64,000 nucleotides of DNA from Acidobacteriaceae bacterium (GCA_030038195.1 JASHPJ010000070.1:1-64000); one strand, 5' to 3'. Shown: positions 18,862 to 27,650, numbered from the stretch's first letter. Notes: generated by a model not told the origin, from the sequence alone. Numbers and translations: made by a program.

Positions 18862-19047
18862 GGAAGTGTTCTCGTGCAGGAAACTCGCCGGGGACGCAAC
18901 CAGCGGATTGGATGCATCTCCGGGAGCCGAAAAACATCTAGGCCCGGAGCTGCGCGGCCTGCCACTCTTGAGCGGTCTTCCGCATAGCTCCGGAACGGGT
19001 TTTTAGAAGACAGCGGCCGACGCCCGGTTTCAGCCAGAACGCCGGCG

Positions 19048-19440
19048 CTACTCAGTGGTTGTGGCCGACTTGTACGCCTCGCGCCCGGCTTCGACTGCCG
19101 CCGTCACGCGCCCGGTCTGCTCGGCCACCAGGTTTTTGCCGCGCTCCACAAACTCCTCCCACTGCGCGCGGCCGCGGTCCACGTATTCGCTCATCTGTTC
19201 CTTGCTTTTGTCCACCAGCGCGCTCACCTGCTCTTTGCTCTTGTCCACAAAGGCGCTCACCTCTTCCGCCGCCTGGCGGGTCTTGGTGCGCAGATATTCG
19301 GTGCCTTCGCGAGCGCTGTTGGCCAGATCCTCGCGCGTTTCACGGCCGCTCTTGGGGGCATACAGAATGCCTACCAGCGCACCGATGCCCAACCCGGCCA
19401 GAAACCACGCCAAACCGTAAGATTTACTCTCATCTGCCAT
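19048..19440 (-). CDS. YtxH-like protein
   Basis: A 130-aa protein whose N-terminus (GLAWFLAGLGIGALVGILYA, then PKSGRETREDL) is the typical YtxH hydrophobic helix plus PKSG motif. The C-terminal part is highly charged, predicted helical and contains direct internal repeats of FVDKSKEQVSA and LVDKSKEQMSE. AAAGGAGA precedes the ATG. It is upstream of the DUF948-like gene on the same strand, probably the same stress-related module. Confidence 0.8.
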   Translation of the reverse strand: MADESKSYGLAWFLAGLGIGALVGILYAPKSGRETREDLANSAREGTEYLRTKTRQAAEEVSAFVDKSKEQVSALVDKSKEQMSEYVDRGRAQWEEFVERGKNLVAEQTGRVTAAVEAGREAYKSATTTE

Positions 19441-19624
19441 AAAAACTGTCTCCTTTCATTGAGCTTAAAGGATGCCTGAGCGTATCAAAATCCGCCATGG
19501 AACCGCAAATACACCTCGCCTGCGGAACGTATACCAAGGCCAGCCGTCACAAAAATAACAGCCTTGCCGCTCCGTAGTGAGACGCAAGCGCACCGTCTGG
19601 AGTTGCAAGGCGCTGTCTCCAATC

Positions 19625-22612
19625 CTATGCGCCGCAACTGGAACTGCGCGCCAGGACCTCGGCAAAGTGCAAAGCGCGGCGATGGGAGAGTTGCGCGACC
19701 TGCTCGCGGCAACTGAAGCCGTCGGCGACGATGAGCGTGGTCGAAGCTGAGGATTCGACTGCGGGCATCAGCCCCTGGCCGGCAATTGTCTTCGAGACCT
19801 CGAATTTATCGGCTTCAAAGCCAAAGGGACCGGCCATGCCGCAGCAGCCTGCCTGGATGGGCTCGACCGTGGCGCCAGCCTGGCGTAGAAGTGCGATTTC
19901 ACTCGCAGTGCCGCCAAAGACAGCCTTGTGGTGGCAATGGCCGTGCACGAGAATGTGTGCGCCGGTGAGCGGACCTGGGACGAAGGCTGGTCCCTGCGCA
20001 GCGAGCCAGTCGGCGAGGAGCCAGACCTGCTGCTTGAGCCGCGCCGCCCGCGGATCATTGGGGAAAAGTTCAAGTAATTCGTCTTTGAAGATGCTGGCGC
20101 AGCTTGGCTCAAGAAAGAGGACAGGAATGCCGGTTTCAATCTGTGCAGCCGTGCGTTCGAGCACGTTGGCCAGGTAAGCGCGGGCCTGGGTGAGAAAGCC
20201 AAAGTCGTAGAGCGGCCGTCCACAGCAGATGTGGCCGTCAGGCACCTGCACCTGGAAGCCCGCTTGCGCGAGCACGGATTCGGCGGCGGCGAGAGTTTGT
20301 GGATGGTAGTAGTTGTTCCAGGTGTCAGGCCATAGGAGAACTTGCCTCGCGCCTGGGTTCGATTGAGTTTTGCGCTCTCTCACCCTTGCGCCAGAAGGAA
20401 GGCGCAAGGATGGGGCACGGAAGCTTTGCTGGTAGGTCTGCTTGGCCAGGCGTGGCAGTTGGCGCTCTTTTGCTACGCCGGCGATGCGCTTGATGAGCGG
20501 GCTGGTGAGCGGGCCGGTAAGCAGCGCATTGGTAAGCGAAGGCGCGAGCGAGCCCAGGCGTGCCAGGCGATCGGCGAAGCCGAAGATGTAATGCCGGAGC
20601 GGATGCAGTCGGCCCTTGTAGTGCTGTGCAAGAAACTCCGATTTGTAAGCCGCCATATCCACCTGGACCGGGCATTCGGTCTTGCAGGCCTTGCAGCTCA
20701 GACACAGGTCAAGCGCTTCGTGAACGGCATGGCTGCGAAAGCCTTCATCCTGAAGCGCGCCGGCAAGCATCTCCCAGAGCAGATGCGCGCGTCCGCGCGT
20801 GGAGTGCTTCTCTTCGAGCGTGGCGCGATAGCTGGGGCACATCACGCCGCCTTCCGTATTACGGCAGGCGCCTACACCCACGCAGCGCTCGGTGGCAAGT
20901 TGCAGTGATCCGCCGTCCGCGGCGAAGGCCAGCTTCGTCTCCAGCCGCTCGCCTTGTGTGGGCGCGCTGTGGAAGTGCTTGAGGTTCTCGATGGGATCGT
21001 AGACGCGCACGGCATCGCAAAGCTTGCCGGGATTCATGCGGTTATCGGGATCCCAGAGAGCCTTGAACTCGCGGAAGGCCTCGACCAGTTCGGGGCCGAA
21101 CATTTTGGGTAGCAGGACGGCGCGGGCCTGGCCGTCGCCGTGTTCGCCGCTGAGCGAGCCGCCAAAGCCGATCACCAGGTCGGCGGCGCGCTCAATGAAC
21201 TCGCGGAAACTGCGCACGCCCGCCTCGGTGTGGAAGTCGAAGTTGGGGCGCAGGTGTGCGCAGCCCTGGCCAAAGTGGCCGTAGATGGGTGTGCGGTAGC
21301 CGTACTCCTTCATCAGCGCGGTAAGGCCGCGCAGATACGCGCCCAGTTTCCCCGGCGGTACGGCAGCGTCTTCCCAGCCCTCGCAGCCATTCGGCTCGCC
21401 GGGAACGAAGACGGTTGCGCCGAGCGCCGAATCGCGCACATGCCAGATGCGCGCCGCATCCGAGGATGCGTAAATCTGCGCGGTGGGCGCGGAGGGAAGC
21501 AACGAGGCGGCGCGCGCAAAATTTTCGGCCTTGGCTTGCGCTTCGGCAACGTCCCATGCCCCCAGCTCGACGAGCAGAAAGCCGCCGCCGGGCGGGAGCA
21601 GCGCCACGTTGCCCACAGCGAGGCCTTTTTTGCGCATGTAATTGACCATGGTGGCGTCGAAACCTTCGAGGCCGATGGGGCCGTGCTCGAGGACGGCGGG
21701 GGTGGCATCGGCGGCGAGAAATGCGTCAGCAAACGCGAGGACAACCAGCACGCGGTGCGGCGGGCTGGAAGTGAGGTTGAGCGTGGCGGAGACGATGTTG
21801 ACGCAGGTTCCCTCAGAGCCCACCAGCGCGCGGGCCACGTTGAAGCCGGTCTCGAGCAGCAGCTCGTCGAGGTTGTAGCCGGAGACGCGGCGCGGGATGC
21901 GCGGAAATCTCTGGCGGATGAGATCGACGTAGCGGTCGCGGATGTGCGCAAGGCCCGTGTAGATTTGCCCCACGCGTCCGCCGGAGCGGATGTGCGCTTC
22001 AAGCTGAGCGGGCGAGGTAGGGCCGACGGTGAGACGCGTGCCGTCGTAGAGGATCACGTCGAGCGATTCGACATTGTCCACGACTTTGCCGCCCAGCAGG
22101 CCGTGGACGCCGCAACTGTTGTTGCCGATCATGCCACCGAGCGTGCAGCGCGAGTGCGTGGCCGGATCGGGCGCGTAGGTGAGGTGGTGCGCCTCGGCAG
22201 CGTCGCGCAGACGGTCGAGAACGATGCCCGGCTCAACCACGGCCAGCTTGGCTTCAGGATCGATGGAGGTGAGCGCGTTCATGGAGCGCGAGTAGTCGAA
22301 GACCACGGCGACGTTGACGCACTGGCCGGCGGAGCTGGTGCCGGCTCCGCGCGGCAGAACGGCAGCGCCGGCGGTGCGGCAGGCGGCCAGCCCGGCTTCC
22401 ACATCGGCTGCGTCACGCGGGTAAACGACGCCGATGGGAAGCTGGCGGTAGTTCGAGGCATCCGCCGTGTACAACGCGCGTGAGCCGAGATCGAAACGCA
22501 CCTCGCCGCGGAGATTCTTCCTGAGAGCCGCTTCCAGCTCGCGATGCGCGGAGAAGCGCTCGTGCGCAAGCTGCGACTGGTTGATGAGGATGGAAAAAGG
22601 CGAAGTGCTCAC
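19625..22612 (-). CDS. FAD-binding / 4Fe-4S oxidoreductase (GlcD-GlpC-like fusion)
   Basis: A 995-aa fusion. Residues about 1-530 form a PCMH-type FAD-linked oxidase (LPRGAGTSSAGQC, GGMIGNNSCGVHGLLGG). A ferredoxin-like part follows with two cysteine clusters (CVGVGACRNTEGGVMC and CLSCKACKTECP), binding 4Fe-4S. The C-terminal part has CCG-type motifs (CCGRPLYDFG, HGHCHHKA, CCGMAGPFGFE). Such proteins oxidise 2-hydroxyacids such as D-lactate or glycolate and pass electrons to quinone; the substrate is not deducible. The start is GTG without a clear Shine-Dalgarno. About 20 residues near 740 derive from a palindromic repeat (20381-20418) that has kept the frame open. Confidence 0.85.
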   Translation of the reverse strand: MSTSPFSILINQSQLAHERFSAHRELEAALRKNLRGEVRFDLGSRALYTADASNYRQLPIGVVYPRDAADVEAGLAACRTAGAAVLPRGAGTSSAGQCVNVAVVFDYSRSMNALTSIDPEAKLAVVEPGIVLDRLRDAAEAHHLTYAPDPATHSRCTLGGMIGNNSCGVHGLLGGKVVDNVESLDVILYDGTRLTVGPTSPAQLEAHIRSGGRVGQIYTGLAHIRDRYVDLIRQRFPRIPRRVSGYNLDELLLETGFNVARALVGSEGTCVNIVSATLNLTSSPPHRVLVVLAFADAFLAADATPAVLEHGPIGLEGFDATMVNYMRKKGLAVGNVALLPPGGGFLLVELGAWDVAEAQAKAENFARAASLLPSAPTAQIYASSDAARIWHVRDSALGATVFVPGEPNGCEGWEDAAVPPGKLGAYLRGLTALMKEYGYRTPIYGHFGQGCAHLRPNFDFHTEAGVRSFREFIERAADLVIGFGGSLSGEHGDGQARAVLLPKMFGPELVEAFREFKALWDPDNRMNPGKLCDAVRVYDPIENLKHFHSAPTQGERLETKLAFAADGGSLQLATERCVGVGACRNTEGGVMCPSYRATLEEKHSTRGRAHLLWEMLAGALQDEGFRSHAVHEALDLCLSCKACKTECPVQVDMAAYKSEFLAQHYKGRLHPLRHYIFGFADRLARLGSLAPSLTNALLTGPLTSPLIKRIAGVAKERQLPRLAKQTYQQSFRAPSLRLPSGARVRERKTQSNPGARQVLLWPDTWNNYYHPQTLAAAESVLAQAGFQVQVPDGHICCGRPLYDFGFLTQARAYLANVLERTAAQIETGIPVLFLEPSCASIFKDELLELFPNDPRAARLKQQVWLLADWLAAQGPAFVPGPLTGAHILVHGHCHHKAVFGGTASEIALLRQAGATVEPIQAGCCGMAGPFGFEADKFEVSKTIAGQGLMPAVESSASTTLIVADGFSCREQVAQLSHRRALHFAEVLARSSSCGA
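20381..20418. repeat. Palindromic repeat of the GTGCCCCATCC family inside a coding region
   Basis: Hairpin CCTTGCGCC / GGCGCAAGG (9 bp, 8-nt loop), flanked on the right by ATGGGGCAC. This is the same architecture as the intergenic element at 2406-2451. On the minus strand it reads GTGCCCCATCCTTGCGCC and encodes residues such as APSLRLPSGARVR between the Fe-S and CCG regions of the oxidoreductase. Confidence 0.6.
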
Positions 22613-22655
22613 GAGTGAATGGTAGCGCGTTTAGTGATCCGGCCCTAGTCCTGAG

Positions 22656-22792
22656 TCAGAAGTTCGCATCACAAATAAGCTGTCATCTTGAGCGAATTTT
22701 GGCGCGTTTTGCGCCAAAATGAGTCGAAGGTCAAAGATCCGCCGTGGCGGAACCTGCGGTTCGGGGCTTCGACTTATGCTGCGAACTTCTGA
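22656..22792. repeat. Composite palindromic element with 13-bp terminal inverted repeats
   Basis: TCAGAAGTTCGCA (22656-22668) is the exact inverted repeat of TGCGAACTTCTGA (22780-22792). Between them an inner hairpin TTTTGGCGC-gtttt region-GCGCCAAAA (22697-22719) sits in a GTCATCTTGAGCGAA context. It fills the gap after the start of the FAD gene. No coding potential is evident; it resembles a small non-autonomous element. Confidence 0.55.
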
Positions 22793-22801
22793 TTCACCAC
22801 A

Positions 22802-22917
22802 CTAAAGCAATCCCAGCCTCTGCACGCCCTTTTGCAAGCACGCCAGACGGCTTTTTCTTGCGAAAAAAGCCGCTCCGCCGCAATGGCTCCGGGATAGAGC
22901 AGCTCTGGAACTGCTTC
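22802..22917. repeat. Nested palindrome element, copy 1 (about 112 bp)
   Basis: Outer arms AAGCAATCCCAG (22805-22816) and CTGGAACTGCTT (22905-22916) pair with two mismatches. The inner hairpin CGGCTTTTT / AAAAAGCCG spans about 22848-22872. It has the same size and layout as copies 2 and 3 (24489-24603, 28095-28209). Its right end touches the stop codon of the zinc-ribbon gene. Confidence 0.7.
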
Positions 22918-23212
22918 ACGGAGCCGGAGTGGCTTGCGCCCTGCCCTGCTTCTGAAAGCAGGAGCGGCAAAGCACGGGCCGGCCCTGCGTGGGTTTGAAC
23001 GGCACCGTCGTCTCCACTCCGCACTCGGAACAGGTGGTGCGGGTCTCGGGTCTTACTCGCTGCGTTCCGCGGGCGCGCTTTGCCTTGCACTGTTTACAGT
23101 GCTTGGGGTCATTTTTGAACTGTTTGTCGTGGAAAAACACCTGCTCGCCGGCGGTGAAGATGAACTCGGCGCCGCAGTCGCTGCACTTCAGTACTCGATC
23201 CCTGAATTCCAT
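22916..23212 (-). CDS. Small zinc-ribbon protein (CxxC-type)
   Basis: A 98-aa protein with four CxxC-type knuckles: CSDCGAEF, HCKQCKAKR, CSECG and CRSCF. They form two probable zinc ribbons, as in the CxxC-x17-CxxC small protein family. The start at 23212 follows GGGGAAG at good spacing and places the first ribbon at the N-terminus; a GTG at 23242 would add ten unremarkable residues. The function is unknown; it may be a nucleic-acid or protein-binding accessory. The 3' end abuts a nested palindrome element that supplies the last base before the stop region. Confidence 0.75.
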   Translation of the reverse strand: MEFRDRVLKCSDCGAEFIFTAGEQVFFHDKQFKNDPKHCKQCKAKRARGTQRVRPETRTTCSECGVETTVPFKPTQGRPVLCRSCFQKQGRAQATPAP

Positions 23213-23525
23213 GGCCAGGCTTCCCCGAGAAGGGACACGCACCGTAATCGGCCATAGCGCTGGATGCTTGCCGGTCGCGGTTCCCTGTCTTCGTTCTTGA
23301 TCACAACAAGGGCCCGGACCGCGTGAAAAGAAATGCGGCGTTTGGAGAGCCTTCCGGCGTGCGAACGGAAGGCATGCAATACAGATCGCCCGGCAACCGC
23401 CGAGCGATCAACCTAGCCAAAAATCGTGGTCCGTGCCGTCCGGTTTTGCTTATGCTCTGTCGCGGCTTCCACGACCAGGGCTGGGGAAGCCGCTCGGATC
23501 GGCGTTTGTTTCAATTCGATTTCTT
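23213..23525. other. Gap between the zinc-ribbon gene and rpsU with no recognised feature
   Basis: About 310 bp was read on both strands. Apart from the 5' leader of the zinc-ribbon gene and the downstream region of rpsU, it shows no convincing gene, tRNA or repeat. Small frames here lack ribosome binding sites and protein-like composition. Confidence 0.5.
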
Positions 23526-23723
23526 TTAATCCTGCTCTTTGCGAGCCTTCTTGCGATTCCGCTTGCGCGCCAAAGCTGCCTTGACGCGACGCTTCTCACC
23601 GGGCTTCAGGTAGTAGGAGTGACGCTTGACTTCCTTGATAATGTCCTCCTGTTGAACCTTCCGCTTGAACCGGCGCAGCGCATTCTCGAGCGGTTCGCCT
23701 TCCTGTATGCGAACCTCAGCCAA
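23526..23723 (-). CDS. rpsU: 30S ribosomal protein S21
   Basis: A 65-aa basic protein: MAEVRIQEGEPLENALRRFK, then the KRHSYYLKPGEKRR stretch and the lysine/arginine-rich tail typical of bS21. It sits in the small ribosomal subunit near the anti-Shine-Dalgarno region. GGAGG-like sequence (ccaccTCCAA on the plus strand) lies upstream of the ATG. It stands alone, without dnaG or rpoD nearby. Confidence 0.95.
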   Translation of the reverse strand: MAEVRIQEGEPLENALRRFKRKVQQEDIIKEVKRHSYYLKPGEKRRVKAALARKRNRKKARKEQD

Positions 23724-23930
23724 AGACTTCCACCTCCAAACCTGCCAGAAAGGCTGTGTTCATCATACTTGAGTTCCAGTCTGAAAACTACATAAACCGG
23801 GAATCCTTTGCGATTTCGCCACCCGGCTGGTGCAGGACGGCGGTAACTTTCGGGTAAACTTTTTCCCTGTCATGCCCATGGCTCGACCGTGCTTCCTGGG
23901 CCGCGTACACTTCATTTCGTGAGGTTTCCC

Positions 23931-24461
23931 ATGATCCGCAGCTACCAGGGCAAGCTGCCGCAGATCGGCGCGGGCTGTTATATTGATCCCTCGGCGCAAA
24001 TCTCAGGGGACGTGGCGATCGGCGACCGCTCCTCGGTGTGGATGAACGCCGTGCTCCGCGGCGACGTGAACGCGATCCGCGTGGGCTCCTGCTCCAACGT
24101 GCAGGACTGCACCGTGCTCCACGGGCAGCGCGATCTTTACCCGGTGATTGTGGGCGACTGGGTGACCATCGGCCACAACGCCACGGTGCACGGCTGCGTG
24201 GTGGAAGATGAGTGCCTGATCGGCATTGGCGCGCGGGTGCTCAACGACTGCCGCATCGGCAAGGGATCGATCATCGCGTCTGGCTCGGTGGTGCCCGAGC
24301 ACACCGTGGTGCCGCCGCGCACGCTGTGGGCCGGCGTGCCGGCCAAGATGCGCCGCGAGCTCACCGACAAGGACCGTGCACTGATCCTCGAATACGCGCA
24401 GAACTACCTGGACTACGTGGACTTCTATCTCGCCGAGGAAGGCGCGCTGAAACTGAAATAA
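23931..24461 (+). CDS. Gamma-carbonic anhydrase family protein
   Basis: A 176-aa left-handed beta-helix protein with hexapeptide repeats (SGDVAIGDRSSVWMNAVLRG, VLHGQRDLYPVIVGD, IGHNATVHGCVVEDECLIG). The metal-ligand histidines of the gamma class are present in TVLHG and in TIGHNATVHG. It is expected to form a trimer with zinc or iron at subunit interfaces; many family members are active CO2 hydratases, others are inactive relatives. ATG 23931 follows GAGG; an in-frame upstream extension is not family-like. Confidence 0.88.
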   Translation: MIRSYQGKLPQIGAGCYIDPSAQISGDVAIGDRSSVWMNAVLRGDVNAIRVGSCSNVQDCTVLHGQRDLYPVIVGDWVTIGHNATVHGCVVEDECLIGIGARVLNDCRIGKGSIIASGSVVPEHTVVPPRTLWAGVPAKMRRELTDKDRALILEYAQNYLDYVDFYLAEEGALKLK

Positions 24462-24488
24462 CCGGCTGCCGGTCCGGTACACTGCTCC

Positions 24489-24603
24489 TTAGAGCGGTTC
24501 CACAGTTTGTGTAGCCCTTTCCAGCTTCAAACGAGGTGGCTTTTTCTTGTTGAAAAAGCCACTTGGTTTCCCGGCTCCGGGATGCAGCAGCTGTGGAACC
24601 GCT
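24489..24603. repeat. Nested palindrome element, copy 2 (about 111 bp)
   Basis: Outer arms AGCGGTTCCACAG (24493-24505) and CTGTGGAACCGCT (24591-24603) are a perfect 13-bp inverted repeat. The inner hairpin GTGGCTTTTTC-ttgtt-GAAAAAGCCAC (24536-24562) is a perfect 11-bp stem. It lies between the carbonic anhydrase gene and the transporter gene, ending 37 bp before the transporter start. Confidence 0.8.
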
Positions 24604-24640
24604 GCGTCCCTCCCGAGCGCAAGGGCGAGGAACTTTGCGA

Positions 24641-26113
24641 ATGGCCCATCTCTATGTCGCCGTGCTGGCAGTCATCGTGGTTGCGCTGCTGGCGGTTGCT
24701 CTCTATCGCACCTTCAAGGTCAAGACCAAGGCCGATTACCTGGTAGCCGGCCGCTCGCTCTCCGCGCTGGTGCTGGTGCTCACCCTGCTCACCTCGTGGA
24801 TCGGCGCCGGCTCGCTCTTTGCCGGCGCGGAGAATGCTTACAAAAACGGCTTTGCCGCGCTCTGGCAGCCGGCTGGCGGATGGCTCGGCCTGGTGCTCAT
24901 CTACTTTATTGCTCCGCGGGCGCGCAAGTTTGCGCAGTTCACGCTGCCTGACCTGCTGGAAGCGCGCTATAACCAGACAGCGCGGGTGCTGGGGACCATC
25001 GCCATTCTCTTTGCCTTTACCGCCATCACCAGCTACCAGTTCCGCGGCGGCGGCGACGTGCTGCACCTCATCTTTCCTGACACGGTTTCAGCCGACCTGG
25101 GCACGTTCATCATCGCGGCCTTCGTCATCGTGACCACGGCCATGGCCGGCATGTCGTCGGTGGCGTACATGGACGTGGCGATCGGCTCGCTGGTCACCGT
25201 GATCTGCATCGTGGCCGCGCCGCTGCTGCTGGCCAAGGCCGGCGGATGGGCCGGCTTGCATGCCGCGCTTCCTCCGGCTTACTTTGAACCGCTAGGCAAC
25301 TACCGGCTCGGCCCCGGCGGGGTGGAGGAGTCGGTGGGCATGGGCATCATTCGCGGGCTCGAGTTCCTGGTACCCACGCTGCTGCTCATGCTCGGCAACC
25401 AGGTGATGTACCAGAAGTTCTTCTCGGCGCGCAGCGAGCGCGACGCGCGCATCTCCGTACTTGGCTGGACGCTGGGCACACTGGTCCTGGAAACGCTGAT
25501 CGTGGCTATCGCCGTCTTCGGGCGCGCGCTCTATCCCACCGGCGAGGTCGCGCTGCATCCACGCGAGATCATCCCTTACACGGCGCGCCACGGGCTGCCG
25601 GCGCTCATGGGCGCGCTGCTGCTGGGCGCGGTGTTTGCCAAGGTCATCTCCACGGCCTCGAACTTTCTGTTCTCGCCGGCCACCAACCTGGTGAACGATA
25701 TCTTTGTGCGCTACATGGCGCCCGAGGCGTCCAGCAAGCGCGTGCTGATTGTTTCGCGGCTGGCGGTGGTGCTGCTGGGCTGCTGGGCGCTTTACCAGGC
25801 GGTTTATGCCGAAAGCATCCTGGAAAAGATGCTCTACGCCTACACCATCTACTCCGCCGCGCTCACGCCGGTAGTGCTTGCCGCTTTCTATTCGAAGTGC
25901 GTAACGGCGTGGGGCGCCGTGGCGGCCATCGCCACCGGCACGGTGGTGACGCTGGCCTGGGACGCGCCCGGCTTCAAGGCGATCTTTCCGCCGATTCTTG
26001 TCCAGCGCGACGCCATCTTTCCGGCGCTCTTTGCCGCGGTGGCCGCCATGGTTGTGGTCAGCTTTTTCACGCCTGCGCCGGCAGCCGGGCAACTGGCGCA
26101 GTTCTCTGACTAG
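24641..26113 (+). CDS. Sodium:solute symporter family (SSS) transporter
   Basis: A 490-aa polytopic membrane protein with about 13 hydrophobic segments. The N-terminal DYLVAGRSLSALVLVLTLL, GAGSLFAGAENAYKNGFAAL and the later LGNQVMYQKFFSARSERDAR are typical of the SSS (LeuT-fold) family. It would import an organic solute with Na+; the substrate is unknown. ATG 24641 follows GGGCGAGG; the upstream in-frame extension crosses the palindrome element and is rejected. Confidence 0.87.
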   Translation: MAHLYVAVLAVIVVALLAVALYRTFKVKTKADYLVAGRSLSALVLVLTLLTSWIGAGSLFAGAENAYKNGFAALWQPAGGWLGLVLIYFIAPRARKFAQFTLPDLLEARYNQTARVLGTIAILFAFTAITSYQFRGGGDVLHLIFPDTVSADLGTFIIAAFVIVTTAMAGMSSVAYMDVAIGSLVTVICIVAAPLLLAKAGGWAGLHAALPPAYFEPLGNYRLGPGGVEESVGMGIIRGLEFLVPTLLLMLGNQVMYQKFFSARSERDARISVLGWTLGTLVLETLIVAIAVFGRALYPTGEVALHPREIIPYTARHGLPALMGALLLGAVFAKVISTASNFLFSPATNLVNDIFVRYMAPEASSKRVLIVSRLAVVLLGCWALYQAVYAESILEKMLYAYTIYSAALTPVVLAAFYSKCVTAWGAVAAIATGTVVTLAWDAPGFKAIFPPILVQRDAIFPALFAAVAAMVVVSFFTPAPAAGQLAQFSD

Positions 26114-26226
26114 TCTTGATGCAGCGCGGCATGCGCGGTTCCTGGCTACGGCGACACGCTGCGAAGAAAAATCTGCGATGGTGCCGGCAATCGGTCTTAC
26201 ACTGTCGGTGGAAATCCTTCAGCCGC

Positions 26227-26523
26227 ATGCCTATCGCCCAACTTACTCTCGAAGTGCGCATCGAGCGGGCGCAGTCGCTCAAGGACCGCCGGCAGGTGGT
26301 GCGCTCGCTCAAAGACCAGTTGCGGCAGAGCTTCAATGTGTCGGTGGCGGAGATGGACGAGGCTGTCACGTGGCAGTCGGCCACCATCGGCGTAGCGGCC
26401 ATCTCACGCTCGCGTGATTACCTGCACGGGTTGATGGAAGAGCTGGACCGCGCCGCGCGGCGCATGACCAACGAGCTGGGCGTGGAGCTGGCAGACTCGT
26501 TCTGGGAGTATCTGGAAAGCTGA
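26227..26523 (+). CDS. DUF503 / YlxP-like ribosome-associated protein
   Basis: A 98-aa DUF503 protein: LTLEVRIERAQSLKDRRQVV, VRSLKDQLRQSFNVSVAE and ATIGVAAIS are characteristic. In many bacteria ylxP lies between infB and rbfA; YlxP has been linked to ribosome assembly. Here rbfA is 1.9 kb downstream on the same strand, separated by accessory sequence. The ATG at 26227 is chosen to fit the family length (about 95 aa). Confidence 0.85.
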   Translation: MPIAQLTLEVRIERAQSLKDRRQVVRSLKDQLRQSFNVSVAEMDEAVTWQSATIGVAAISRSRDYLHGLMEELDRAARRMTNELGVELADSFWEYLES

Positions 26524-26543
26524 AGAGCGGCTGGCGCGGATTC

Positions 26544-26594
26544 GTGCTTTCCCACCTTCGCCGTCTACCACGGCGGACGGTGAAGGTGGGACAC
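26544..26594. repeat. Palindromic repeat related to the GTGCCCCATCC family
   Basis: GTGCTTTCCCACCTTCGCCG is mirrored by CGGTGAAGGTGGGACAC. The core stem is CCCACCTTC (26551-26559) with GAAGGTGGG (26582-26590), and a small inner pair CCGTC/GACGG adds to it. It sits directly after the ylxP-like gene and could also act as a terminator. Confidence 0.55.
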
Positions 26595-26637
26595 TCATGT
26601 TTGTGCTTTGCCGGCTGTTTCCTGCCGGACTTCTATT

Positions 26638-27051
26638 TCAGTGCATGGGCTTTTCGTGAATCAGCATCCAGTTCACGCCGAACCTGTCGCGGAACTGGGC
26701 GAAGCGGTGAGCGAAAAAGGTCTCGGCGAGGGGCATGAAGACCTCGCCTCCGGCACTCAGCGCGGCATAGATGCGCTCGGCTTCCTGGTTGCTGTCCACG
26801 GTGAGCGCCAGGTAGGCGCTGCGCATGGGCTGCACGCGCTCCGCAGGGCCGTCGCTGGCCATCACGACGCCGTCGCCAAGTTGAAAGCGGGCGTGGAGGA
26901 CGCCCTTTTCGAGTCCCGGCGGGATCGTCTTGGGATCCGGCATCTGATCGAAGGTCATGGTGGAAAGAATCCTGGCGCCGAGATGCTGCTCATAAAAGCG
27001 CAGCGCTTCAGCGCAGTTGCCGGGAAAGTTCAGATAGGTGTTCAGCTTCAT
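26638..27051 (-). CDS. VOC-family (PhnB-like) protein
   Basis: A 137-aa glyoxalase/bleomycin-resistance fold protein: LNTYLNFPGNCAEALRFYEQ, MASDGPAERVQPMRS and NWMLIHEKPMH match the PhnB/VOC type. Such small proteins are usually of unknown substrate. The start codon overlaps the end of the HxlR gene by 4 bp, so they are cotranscribed, and the regulator probably controls it. Confidence 0.85.
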   Translation of the reverse strand: MKLNTYLNFPGNCAEALRFYEQHLGARILSTMTFDQMPDPKTIPPGLEKGVLHARFQLGDGVVMASDGPAERVQPMRSAYLALTVDSNQEAERIYAALSAGGEVFMPLAETFFAHRFAQFRDRFGVNWMLIHEKPMH

Positions 27052-27545
27052 TGGCTCGATTTTCCTTTCCGGGATTGGAGGGTTGCGGATTTTTCAGAGG
27101 TGGTGAAGGGTGGAAGAATGGGCGTGGGGTCGCGCTCCTTCCAGCGGCGATAGGTTTCAGCCAGCACGGCGGCGCGGTTCTGCTCCATGTGGTCGATCAC
27201 CGCACAAGGCGCAGCGGTTTCCTCGTGATGCGCGCCCCAGACGAGCAGCTCCAGCATGGCCGGGGCCAGGGCGATGCCTTTTTTGGTGAGCCGGTAATAC
27301 AGGCTGCGGCCATCTTCGGCTGCCGGCTCGGTGTAAAGGATGCCGCCGGCCTCGAGCCTCCTGAGCCGGTCGGCCAGGATGTTGGTGGCGATGCCTTCGC
27401 CGGAGCGCAGGAACTCGCCGAACGTACGATAGCCGCGCACCATCAGGTCGCGCACGATGAGCAGCGACCAGCGGTCGCCGAGCAGTTCCAGGGCCATGCT
27501 CACCGGGCACCCGGAACGCGGCTGCGCGATGGATTTCCTGGGCAC
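27048..27545 (-). CDS. HxlR-family transcriptional regulator
   Basis: A 165-aa winged-helix protein with the HxlR signature CPVSMALELLGDRWSLLIVRD, then FGEFLRSGEGIATNILADRL and a beta-wing YRLTKKGIALAP. The cysteine near the N-terminus is typical and redox-sensitive in some members. The start is GTG. It is the first gene of a two-gene unit with the VOC protein. Confidence 0.88.
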   Translation of the reverse strand: MPRKSIAQPRSGCPVSMALELLGDRWSLLIVRDLMVRGYRTFGEFLRSGEGIATNILADRLRRLEAGGILYTEPAAEDGRSLYYRLTKKGIALAPAMLELLVWGAHHEETAAPCAVIDHMEQNRAAVLAETYRRWKERDPTPILPPFTTSEKSATLQSRKGKSSQ

Positions 27546-27650
27546 GAGGGCATCATAATCAAATTAACTTGCAAATTGCAATTGAGAGTGGTAGGAATGT
27601 CGATGCTGCAGCGCATGCGGCCAGTTCTTCCTAACTCAGGTGGTTTTCTG

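Noticed and set aside
22744-22998. Plus-strand reading frame across the palindrome region
   Set aside because: It consists mostly of repeat sequence and overlaps the zinc-ribbon gene, which has clear CxxC motifs on the opposite strand.
24563-24640. Upstream extension of the SSS transporter start
   Set aside because: The extended part is encoded by the nested palindrome element and lacks an RBS; ATG 24641 has one.
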